64,000 nucleotides of DNA from Nocardioides sp. (GTDB taxonomy: Bacteria; Actinomycetota; Actinomycetes; Propionibacteriales; Nocardioidaceae). The notes beneath the pieces are model-generated. The model saw nothing but the letters and a program-made list of their open reading frames with translations, was not told where the DNA came from and did no database searches. A program made the translations under genes and the position numbers. The number at the start of each line of letters is the position of its first letter. Position 1 is the stretch's first letter. Location: positions 93,534 to 157,533 of the forward strand of contig JACJWV010000013.1 of the NCBI GenBank assembly GCA_020636915.1, in the 5' to 3' direction. This document shows, piece by piece, positions 33,158 to 39,892 of this stretch.

Positions 33158-33233
33158 GCTGTAACGCCGTGTTACTGGCTGTACCCACCCCGTTGCAACA
33201 GGGTGGGTACAAGCTGTAACACGGCGTTACAGC
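33158..33233. repeat. 76-bp double palindrome, copy 3
   Basis: The outer arms GCTGTAACGCCGTGTTAC and its exact complement enclose a perfect inner hairpin (TACCCACCC ... GGGTGGGTA). It starts 8 bases after the TIM-barrel stop. On the other side, CTGTAA of the reverse strand forms the last codon and stop of the ferredoxin gene. Confidence 0.9.
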
Positions 33234-33433
33234 GGCGGGGGGCGCTCCAGCCGCAGCGCCAGGCGCGGGCACATGCGGACGGCGGCCCGGGCGTCGGCGA
33301 GCAGGTCCGGGGTGACCTCCCCGCCGACGACCGGGTAGCCCCACTCGTCGAGGTCGACGATCTCGGGGAGCAGCTCGTGGCACAGCCCGCGCGCCTTGCA
33401 GCTGGGCCAGTCCACGCGCAGCCGGGCGGTCAC
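33227..33433 (-). CDS. small ferredoxin, [3Fe-4S]-type
   Basis: The 68-residue protein has three cysteines in the arrangement DWPSCKARGLCHELLPEIVDLDEWGYP ... AVRMCPRLAL. That is the actinobacterial single-cluster ferredoxin pattern, lacking a fourth Cys in the first motif, so a [3Fe-4S] cluster is likely. Its GTG overlaps the stop of the NuoF-like gene (GTGA). It is the last gene of the redox operon and probably the soluble acceptor or donor. The final Leu codon and TAA stop lie in the 76-bp palindrome. Confidence 0.85.
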   Translation of the reverse strand: MTARLRVDWPSCKARGLCHELLPEIVDLDEWGYPVVGGEVTPDLLADARAAVRMCPRLALRLERPPPL

Positions 33434-34602
33434 GACGCCACCTCCGCCCGGAGCGCCAGCAACGAGCGCACCAGGCGCGCGGTGCCGTCGGGGTGGGCGC
33501 AGGCGCCGCGCCCGGACACCAGCCCGGCCAGCTCCGCCGCCCGCCGCTCGGCGTCGCCGCTGCCGTCGGCGACGCCGTGGACGGCGGCCGCCAGGGCGGG
33601 CAGCCCGTTGAGGCAGGGCCCGCAGCGCCGCGCGCTCTGGGCGGCGAGGTAGTCCACGACCCGGGCCGTGTACGCCGGCGGCGGCTCGTCGGGGCAGACG
33701 ACCACCCCGGCGCCCAGGGGTGTCCCGGCCGCCCGCATCGCCGCGACCGAGACGGTGCGCGCGGCCAGGTCCTCCCACGGCACCCAGGTGCCGTGGAAGC
33801 CGCCGAGGAGCACGGGGCGGCCAGCCCACTCCTCGGGCAGCACCTCGCGCCACGGGGTGCCGTACGGCACCTCGTGCACGCGCGGCGTCGTGCCCGAGAT
33901 GGTGAGCAGCGTCGTGCCGGGCTCCTCGACAGTGCCGAGCGCGGCGTACCTCTGCTCGCCCACGAGGACGAGCCGCCCGACCTGGGCCCAGGTCTCGGCG
34001 TTGGACAGCAGCGTGGGCCGGCCGCGGTGGCCGGCGACGGCCTCGGGCGTCCAGGCGGTCACGGGCAGGTTGGCCCGGCCGGCCATCAGCTCGAGCACCG
34101 CGCGGGCCTGGCCGGCGACGAAGCGGGCGTCCGCGGTGTGCAGCACCGTCCGGAGGCGGTCGTGCCGCTCCGCCAGGGCCGCCTCGACCGCCGCGACCGC
34201 GCGCGGGCGCTCGCACGGGAGCACGAGGTGCACCTCGCGGGCGCCGAGGGCGCGCGCGACGGCCACGGCGCCGTCCAGCACCAGGTGGGGCCGGGCGAGC
34301 GCGAGGGCGGTGTCCTTGGCGGAGGCCGGCTCGCCCTCGCTGAGGTTGACCACCACGGTCGGCCGGCGGCGGCCCTCGGCGGCCGTCCGGAGCTTCGTCG
34401 CGAACGGGAAGGCGGCGCCGCCGCGGCCGCGCACGTGCAGCCGGTCCAGGGCGGCCAGGAGGTCGTCGAGGGCGACCCGGGGGAGGTCGCCGTACCGCCG
34501 GCGGTGGGCGACCAGGCCGGGTCCGTCGGCCAGCCCGGACAGCAGCGCCGGACCCTCGAGCACGCGCGGCCGGTCCGAGGCGCGCACCGGCGGGGCGGTC
34601 AC
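33430..34602 (-). CDS. NADH:ubiquinone oxidoreductase subunit F-like flavoprotein
   Basis: The 390-residue protein resembles NuoF in VRGRGGAAFPFATKLRT (GxGxxG, FMN site region), VVVNLSEGEPASAKDTAL and the SLBB-like segment TISGTTPRVHEVPYGTPW. The C-terminal 4Fe-4S region is ARRCGPCLNGLPALA ... SGRGACAHPDG, with Cys-x2-Cys and a further Cys. The predicted role is to accept electrons from NAD(P)H via FMN and hand them to the ferredoxin. It is a short, stand-alone version of NuoF (about 430 residues is usual). Both ends overlap neighbouring genes by 4 bases. Confidence 0.85.
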   Translation of the reverse strand: MTAPPVRASDRPRVLEGPALLSGLADGPGLVAHRRRYGDLPRVALDDLLAALDRLHVRGRGGAAFPFATKLRTAAEGRRRPTVVVNLSEGEPASAKDTALALARPHLVLDGAVAVARALGAREVHLVLPCERPRAVAAVEAALAERHDRLRTVLHTADARFVAGQARAVLELMAGRANLPVTAWTPEAVAGHRGRPTLLSNAETWAQVGRLVLVGEQRYAALGTVEEPGTTLLTISGTTPRVHEVPYGTPWREVLPEEWAGRPVLLGGFHGTWVPWEDLAARTVSVAAMRAAGTPLGAGVVVCPDEPPPAYTARVVDYLAAQSARRCGPCLNGLPALAAAVHGVADGSGDAERRAAELAGLVSGRGACAHPDGTARLVRSLLALRAEVAS

Positions 34603-35156
34603 GACGGGCTCCCGGCCGGCACCGCGAGTCGCCCGACCCGCAGGACGACCGCGCCGGCCACGAGCGCGGCGCAGGCGGCGACGGTCAGGTCGGCCCAGCC
34701 GGCGTCGGCCCGGACGTCGGCCCCGATCCCGATGCTGTGCGCCATCGCGGCCGCCCAGCCGGCGTACGCCAGCAGGTGCACCACCCGCCACGACCGGTGC
34801 CCGAGGCGGGTGCGCACCAGGCTGGTGACGGTGACGACGAGCGTCAGGTCCAGCGCGAGCGTCCCCAGGCCCAGCCAGAGCGGCTCGTAGGTCGACCCGG
34901 CCCACGGCACCAGCGCCTGCCACCAGCGGATGTCGACGTAGCTGTCGGCGACGGCGGTGGTGATGTGGACGCCGAGGACGACCACGGCGATCAGGGCGAT
35001 GTTGCGGTGCAGGGCTTGGGTCACGAACCGCGGCACGCCCCGCCCGGCTCGTTGGCCGGTGGCGAGGATCCCGAGCGCGGTCGCCATCGTGAACAGCCCG
35101 AGGATGGCGAAGCCGGTGCCGCGGTTGAGGTACCAGAGGAGCGGTCCGTGGATCAT
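34599..35156 (-). CDS. ferric-reductase-like transmembrane domain protein
   Basis: The protein of 185 residues has about five hydrophobic helices (FAILGLFTMATALGILATG, ALIAVVVLGVHITTAV, DLTLVVTVTSLV). Heme-type histidines lie in TQALHRNIALIAVVVLGVHITTAVAD, and WRVVHLLAYAGWAAAMAHSIGIG provides the second pair. It belongs to the ferric reductase-like or cytochrome b561-like superfamily, without an attached FAD/NAD domain. It could pass electrons across the membrane. Overlaps ApbE (ATGA) and the NuoF-like gene (GTGA), so it is made together with both. Confidence 0.85.
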   Translation of the reverse strand: MIHGPLLWYLNRGTGFAILGLFTMATALGILATGQRAGRGVPRFVTQALHRNIALIAVVVLGVHITTAVADSYVDIRWWQALVPWAGSTYEPLWLGLGTLALDLTLVVTVTSLVRTRLGHRSWRVVHLLAYAGWAAAMAHSIGIGADVRADAGWADLTVAACAALVAGAVVLRVGRLAVPAGSPS

Positions 35157-36091
35157 GCCGCGCCCCTCTCCTCGGGCCAGCCGCCGGTGGTGCGGACGCG
35201 GCCGTCGGCGGTGACCAGGCGCGCGGCCACGCCGCGCTCGGCCAGCCAGGCCGGCGCCGCGTCACCGAGCACCACCGCCGCCGTGGTGGCGGTGTTCGCG
35301 GCGGCACAGGTGGCGCCGGTCGCCGTCACGGTCCGCCACACCTCGGGGGCGGGCCACCCGGTGCGGGGGTCGACGAGGTGGTGCAGGCGTACGCCGCGCC
35401 GCGCCCACCGGCGCACCCGCGTGCTGGAGGTGGCGAGCCCACCGCGGTCCAGGCCGACGATCGTCTCCGCCGGCGCACCCGGGTGGGTCGAGATCGCGAT
35501 CGGCCAGGGCTCGCCGTCGGCCGCGGCGACGGCCAGGTCCCCGCCGATGCTGACCAGGGCGGAGGCGGACAGCTCGGCGGCGAACGCGGCCGCGACGACG
35601 TCCGCAGCCCAGGCCTTCCCCGTCGAGCCGAGGTCGAGGGCGGTGCCCGTGGGGACCAGGATCGCGCCGTCGGGGTCCAGGCCGATCTCGCGCCAGCGGT
35701 CGGGTCCGGGTACGTCGGCGGGCCAGAGCACGACCGGCGCCTGCTCGTCCTCGGCCACCTCGACCAGCTCGGCGAGGTCACGGTCGTAGCCGAGCTGGAC
35801 CAGCGTCCGGCCGAGCAGCGGGTCGACCAGGCCGTCGGTCTGGTCCGCGGCCTGGCACGCGGCCGACACCGCGGTGACCAGCAGCGGGTCGACCTCGACC
35901 CACTGGCCGGCCTCGGCGTTGGCGCGGGAGAGGTCGGAGTCGGGACGGAACCTGCTGCACGTGCGGTCGACGTCGTCGAGCACCAGCTCGGCCAGCCGGC
36001 GGGCGACCGGGAGGTCCCGGGGGTCGCGGGTGGCGACGAAGACGTAGGTCCCGAGCGCGTCGAACGTGGCGGAGGTGGGGGTGGCGGTCAT
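35153..36091 (-). CDS. apbE: FAD:protein FMN transferase
   Basis: ApbE attaches FMN covalently to Thr or Ser in target flavoproteins outside the cytoplasm. Family motifs are ALGTYVFVATRDPRDLP, CSRFRPDSDLSRANAE, GYDRDL, GTALDLGSTGKAWAADVVA, ALVSIGGDLAVAA, LHHLVDPRTGWPAPEVWRTVTATGATCAAANTATTAAVVLGD. It has 312 residues from ATG 36091. It is next to the membrane redox protein. No FMN-binding-domain target is obvious in the operon, so its substrate is open. Confidence 0.92.
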   Translation of the reverse strand: MTATPTSATFDALGTYVFVATRDPRDLPVARRLAELVLDDVDRTCSRFRPDSDLSRANAEAGQWVEVDPLLVTAVSAACQAADQTDGLVDPLLGRTLVQLGYDRDLAELVEVAEDEQAPVVLWPADVPGPDRWREIGLDPDGAILVPTGTALDLGSTGKAWAADVVAAAFAAELSASALVSIGGDLAVAAADGEPWPIAISTHPGAPAETIVGLDRGGLATSSTRVRRWARRGVRLHHLVDPRTGWPAPEVWRTVTATGATCAAANTATTAAVVLGDAAPAWLAERGVAARLVTADGRVRTTGGWPEERGAA

Positions 36092-36096
36092 CGGGC

Positions 36097-36546
36097 TCAC
36101 GACCCCGAGCTCGGCGCGGGCGGAGGTGCGGGTGCGGGCGCGGGCTGCGGCGCCGGCTGGGGGGCGGGCTGCGAAACGGGCTGGGAGACCGGCTGGGAGA
36201 CCGGCTGGGACACGGTGCCCCCGCCCCCGACCGGCGCGGACGGCGCGCCCTGGACGTAGCGGGTCGTCACGTGGGTGCGGTGGGGGCGCTGCTTGAGGAC
36301 GACGGGTCGGGTCGGAGCCTTCCGGTCCTGGAGGTGGCGCGCCGCCTTCGCCTGGCTGGTCTGAGCCGCCTGGCCCGTCTGGGCGGTAGGGGCGGCCTGC
36401 TGGGCGTCGGCGCTGTGCGCGGCGGTGCCCGCCACCCAGCCGGTGGCGGCGAGGGCGCTGACCGCGGTCAGCCCGGAGACGGCGGCGACGGCGAGTCGCG
36501 AGCGGTCCCGGACGGTCGAGGAGCGGTTGGTCGTCGTTGATGGCAT
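36097..36546 (-). CDS. exported Pro/Gln/Ala-rich hypothetical protein
   Basis: The 149-residue product has a signal-anchor-like start (SRLAVAAVSGLTAVSALAATGW), then a Gln/Ala/Thr-rich linker, a basic patch (RKAPTRPVVLKQRPHRTH), and a C-terminus of PVSQ x4 and PAPQ repeats. No domain is recognised. The stop is 6 bases before the ApbE start, so it leads the redox operon. The tandem PVSQ codons (36166-36212) are 12-bp repeats likely to vary in number. It could be an extracytoplasmic scaffold or flavinylation partner, but no consensus (D-x-x-S/T-G-A-T) is present. Confidence 0.7.
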   Translation of the reverse strand: MPSTTTNRSSTVRDRSRLAVAAVSGLTAVSALAATGWVAGTAAHSADAQQAAPTAQTGQAAQTSQAKAARHLQDRKAPTRPVVLKQRPHRTHVTTRYVQGAPSAPVGGGGTVSQPVSQPVSQPVSQPAPQPAPQPAPAPAPPPAPSSGS

Positions 36547-36579
36547 GCGGCCACCGTGCCGGGGCCGGCGCCAAGGGTG

Positions 36580-36631
36580 CCTCATCGCTTCGTTAAGTCG
36601 ACCTCATGAGAAGTCTTGACCTGACCTTGAC
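36580..36631. promoter_or_regulatory. possible response-regulator operator in the divergent spacer
   Basis: Two CCTCAT words are 22 bases apart (36580 and 36602), and CTTGAC occurs at 36615 and 36625. Both lie in the spacer between the redox operon (ATG 36546) and the plus-strand gene (ATG 36678). Two-turn direct repeats are typical of OmpR-type sites, and an OmpR regulator is encoded 2.5 kb away. Confidence 0.35.
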
Positions 36632-36677
36632 GTTCCCACGAGGCGTCGATGACGGAGACCGGCGCAGGGTGCCGCCC

Positions 36678-37160
36678 ATGAAGACAGTCGTCCTTGCCAC
36701 TCTCGTCGCCGCCGTGCTCTCCGTCGGCCTGCTCGGCGGCACGCTCGCCTACCAGGCCGCCTCCAGCAGCGACGGCCCTGCGTCCAGCTCCACCGCCTCC
36801 ACCGCCTCCACGGCCGCCGCGGCGCCGGCGGCGCGCGCCGCCGCGTCCGAGCGCGTCCGGCACCTGCGCCCGATCGTGCGCTGGGCGCCGTGCAAGCCCC
36901 CCGCCCGCCTCCAGGGCAAGGCCTGCGTGACCGAGGAGGTGCACACCGTCGTGGTGCCCGCCCCCGCGGCGGCGCCCGCACCGGCGCCCGCACCGGCGAC
37001 CACGGGCACCCGACCGCCGGCCACGCAGACCGTGTCCACCGGTGGCGAGCCCGCCGAGCACACCGAGCCGGCCGAGCACGGGAGCGAGCACGAGGGCGAG
37101 CACGGCGACGAGGGTGGCCGCGAAGGTGGCGAGGGTGGCGGCGAGCACGGGGACGACTGA
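36678..37160 (+). CDS. exported hypothetical protein with His/Glu/Gly-rich tail
   Basis: The 160-residue product has an N-terminal hydrophobic signal or anchor (VVLATLVAAVLSVGLLGGTLAY), Ala/Ser-rich linkers, and a short core with two Cys (WAPCKPP ... QGKACVTEEVHTVVV). A Pro/Ala linker follows, then a tail of repeated EHGSEHEGEHGDEGG-like acid/His residues that could bind divalent metals. It is not recognised. It is divergent from the redox operon and convergent with the sensor kinase gene. ATG 36678 was chosen over a longer frame from 36606. Confidence 0.65.
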   Translation: MKTVVLATLVAAVLSVGLLGGTLAYQAASSSDGPASSSTASTASTAAAAPAARAAASERVRHLRPIVRWAPCKPPARLQGKACVTEEVHTVVVPAPAAAPAPAPAPATTGTRPPATQTVSTGGEPAEHTEPAEHGSEHEGEHGDEGGREGGEGGGEHGDD

Positions 37161-37194
37161 GCCCGCCGCCGGGGACGCCGGGAACGCCGGGTCG

Positions 37195-38466
37195 TCAGGC
37201 CGGCTGCCGGGGCAGCCGGACCTCGACCCGGGTGCCGGCCGGCGTCCGCGACCCGACCACGAGGCTCCCGCCGCAGCCGGTCGCCGTGCGCCGGGCGATG
37301 TCCAGCCCGAGCCCGGAGCTGCCGACCCGGTCGTCGGGGGAGCGCTCGGAGATGCCCGGTCCGGAGTCGGCGACCACCAGCACCGCGTCGGACCCGTCCG
37401 CGGCGAGCTCGATCTCGAGCGGGGTGCCGTCGGGGGTGTGGGCGAAGACGTTGTCGACGAGCACGTCGACGAGGTCGGCCAGGTCGTCGGTCGCGGCGCC
37501 GACCACCAGGGCGTGGCCGGGCAGGGACACGGTCAGCTCGCGGCCCTGGTCCTCGGCCAGTGCCGACCAGAACTGCGCCCGCGACCGGACCGTGCTGGTC
37601 AGGTCCCCGCTGGCAGCGAGGTCGGTGCGGACCGGGCGGCGGGCCTCCTTGACGATCGCGTCGATGGAGCGTTGGAGCGCCTGGATGTGCGTGCCGAGCC
37701 GGGCCGAGAGCCCCGGGTCCGAGACGGCCTCGGCGTCCAGGCGCAGGGCGGTGACCGGGGTGCGCAGGCGGTGGGACAGGTCGGCGACCGTCGCCCGTTC
37801 GGCCGCGAGCAGGTCGACGGTGCGGTCGGCCAGACCGTTGAGCGCCTGGGCCAGCTCCCGGGTCTCCTCGGGACCGGACACGTCGGCGCGGGCGCGCAGG
37901 TCACCCTCCCGGAGCTGGTGCGCCACCGCCGCCACCTGGAGCACCGGCTCGCTGACCCGCCGTCCCAGTCGCAGCGCGACGAGCAGGGCGAGGCCCAGGA
38001 GCAGGACGCCGAGGCCGATGATGCTCGCCCAGGCGGCGGCGACCCCGCTGTGCAGCTCCTCGGGGGTCACGCTGCTCCGCACCACCGCCGTACCCGACCC
38101 GGTCACGACCGGGAGCAGCACCCGCCCGCCCTGCCCGTCCACGACGCGGAAGCCCTCACCGGCGGCCGCCCGGCGGACGTCGGCATCGGACTTCATGTCG
38201 GTGTCCGAGCCGATCACGGTGCCGTCCGCGGTGAGCACGCTGGTGCTCGGCACACCCCGCTGGTCGAGGTCGCCCACGAGGTCGGCGAGCTGCGGGTCGT
38301 CCTCCAGGGTCGAGACCAGCAGCGCCACGTTGCGCGCCTCCTGGTCGGCGGCGGCCATCGCCCGGTCCTCGGCCAGGGTCCGCACCAGCAGGCACAGGGG
38401 GATGACGAATGAGACCACCACGACCGAGGTGGTCGCGAGGACGAGCCAGGAGATCCGGCGGCGCAT
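37195..38466 (-). CDS. sensor histidine kinase (HisKA/EnvZ-type)
   Basis: The architecture is N-terminal TM (LVLATTSVVVVSFVIPLCLLV), an extracytoplasmic segment of about 110 residues, a second TM (IIGLGVLLLGLALLVAL), HAMP (RVSEPVLQVAAVAHQLREGDLRARADV), a DHp helix with the His in VADLSHRLRTPVTALRLDAEAV, and HATPase (VDVLVDNVFAHTPDG, VADSGPGIS, SSGLGLDIARRTA). It has 423 residues. It starts 1 base overlapping the RR stop. It is the likely sensor for the adjacent redox operon (inference). Confidence 0.94.
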   Translation of the reverse strand: MRRRISWLVLATTSVVVVSFVIPLCLLVRTLAEDRAMAAADQEARNVALLVSTLEDDPQLADLVGDLDQRGVPSTSVLTADGTVIGSDTDMKSDADVRRAAAGEGFRVVDGQGGRVLLPVVTGSGTAVVRSSVTPEELHSGVAAAWASIIGLGVLLLGLALLVALRLGRRVSEPVLQVAAVAHQLREGDLRARADVSGPEETRELAQALNGLADRTVDLLAAERATVADLSHRLRTPVTALRLDAEAVSDPGLSARLGTHIQALQRSIDAIVKEARRPVRTDLAASGDLTSTVRSRAQFWSALAEDQGRELTVSLPGHALVVGAATDDLADLVDVLVDNVFAHTPDGTPLEIELAADGSDAVLVVADSGPGISERSPDDRVGSSGLGLDIARRTATGCGGSLVVGSRTPAGTRVEVRLPRQPA

Positions 38467-39155
38467 CAGCCGGCGTCCGGGTCGACCAGGCGTACGCCGA
38501 CCCCGCGCACGCTGACCAGGTAGCGCGGCTCGGCCGCCGTCTCGCCGAGCTTGCGGCGCAGCCAGGACAGGTGGACGTCGACGGTGCGGTCGCCCCCGCC
38601 GTACGGCTGGTGCCAGACCTCGGCCAGGATCTCCCGCTTGGTCATCACCTGGCCGCCGCGCTGCGCCAGCGCCAGCAGGAGGTCGAACTCGCGGCGGGCC
38701 AGCTCGAGCCGGCGGCCGGCCAGGGTCGCCGTCCGGGTGCCCTCGTCGACCACGAGCTCCCCCACCCGGATCGGCTCCGGTGCCTGCGAGCGGTCACCGC
38801 CGCGGCGCAGGACGGCCCGGACCCGGGCCTCCACCTGGGTCGTGCCGAAGGGCTTGACGACGTAGTCGTCGGCGCCCCCGTCGAGCGCCTTGACCATCGT
38901 GGGGTCATCGTCCTGGGCGGTGATGACGATGATCGGGACCTCGCTCGCGGCCCGGATCATGCCGATGAGGGTGAGCCCGTCGACGTCGGGGAGGCCGAGG
39001 TCGAGGAGCACCGCCTGCGGCGCCTGGCCGAGCACGTGCTCGAGGCCGGCGAGCCCGGTCGCGGCGGTGGCGACGGCGTGGCCTCGCTCGACGAGCGCGC
39101 GGCGCAGCGCCTCGCGGATCGCGTCGTCGTCCTCGACCACGAGGATGCTCGCCAT
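38466..39155 (-). CDS. OmpR/PhoB-type response regulator
   Basis: The receiver domain has ILVVEDDDAIREAL, phosphoacceptor Asp in AVLLDLGLPDVDGL, IIVITAQDD and VVKPF. The winged-helix output domain is LARREFDLLLALAQRGGQVMTKREILAEVW ... RTVDVHLSWLRRKLGE ... VRGVGVRLVDP. It has 229 residues. ATG 39155 is preceded 7 bases upstream by TAGGTT (complement of 39163-39168), so the mRNA is probably leaderless. Its promoter is divergent to the gene at 39205. Forms an operon with the kinase downstream. Confidence 0.95.
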   Translation of the reverse strand: MASILVVEDDDAIREALRRALVERGHAVATAATGLAGLEHVLGQAPQAVLLDLGLPDVDGLTLIGMIRAASEVPIIVITAQDDDPTMVKALDGGADDYVVKPFGTTQVEARVRAVLRRGGDRSQAPEPIRVGELVVDEGTRTATLAGRRLELARREFDLLLALAQRGGQVMTKREILAEVWHQPYGGGDRTVDVHLSWLRRKLGETAAEPRYLVSVRGVGVRLVDPDAG

Positions 39156-39204
39156 GTCTCCGAACCTACGCGGCTGACCGCCCCGGCACGGGGAGAATGC
39201 TGAC

Positions 39205-39693
39205 GTGGGCTCCCTGCGGACGGTGGTGTCGGCGGTCCTCGCCTGGCTGGTCGTGGTGGCCGTCGGGTCGACGGTCGTGTGGCTGGTGATCTCGCGCGCC
39301 GGCGACGGGGTCGCACCCACCGTCGGCGCGGACGTCCCGGCCGCCTCGTCCTCCCGGTCGGCCGGGCCCTCGGGCTCGCCGAGCCCCCGGCCGCCCTCGC
39401 CGCACCCGACCCATCCGTCGACACCGGCACCCTCCACGCCCCAGCCCGACGCCGCGCAGCGTCGTACCTGGCAGGGCGCCGGCGGCCTGGTCACCGTCGA
39501 GTGCCGGGGTACGACGATCGCGCTGGTCGGCAGCTCCGCCGACGCCGGCTTCGTGGTCGATCCCGGCTCCCGCGGCCCCGCCGAGGTCGACGTCACCTTC
39601 GAGGGTCAGGGCGAGGAGGGCCGCGAGACCCGGGTCCGCGCGCACTGCGCTCAGGGGGTGCCGGTCTTCGAGGTCGACGCGCTGGACGAGTGA
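39205..39693 (+). CDS. hypothetical membrane-anchored or secreted protein
   Basis: This 162-residue protein is not recognised. An N-terminal TM (VVSAVLAWLVVVAVGSTVVWLVI) is followed by a Ser/Pro linker (SPSPRPPSPHPTHPSTPAP). A C-terminal small beta domain has two Cys (WQGAGGLVTVECRGTTIALVG ... RVRAHCAQGVPVFEVDA), which likely form a disulfide. It is divergent from the OmpR regulator, with 49 bases between starts, so it is a likely member of its regulon. GTG 39205 was chosen. Confidence 0.7.
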   Translation: MGSLRTVVSAVLAWLVVVAVGSTVVWLVISRAGDGVAPTVGADVPAASSSRSAGPSGSPSPRPPSPHPTHPSTPAPSTPQPDAAQRRTWQGAGGLVTVECRGTTIALVGSSADAGFVVDPGSRGPAEVDVTFEGQGEEGRETRVRAHCAQGVPVFEVDALDE

Positions 39694-39708
39694 GCGCCGC
39701 CCCCAGCA

Positions 39709-39784
39709 GCTGTAACGCCGTGTTACACCTTGTTCCCAGGGTGCTGCAACAGGGTGGGTACAGGCAGTAACACGGCGTTACAGC
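39709..39784. repeat. 76-bp double palindrome, copy 4
   Basis: The outer arms GCTGTAACGCCGTGTTAC and complement are intact; the inner left arm is degenerate (TGTTCCCAGGGTG instead of TACCCACCC), while the right arm is consensus. It starts 15 bases after the upstream stop and 108 bases before the DinG start. Confidence 0.88.
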
Positions 39785-39892
39785 ACCGAGCCGGCGCGGG
39801 GGAGCGGTCCACCCGGGTCGCCGGACGGAGGCCGGCCGACGGGCTGGGGATGGCGGTGCGCGGGTGTCGGCCGGCGCGGCTAGGGTTTCGGG

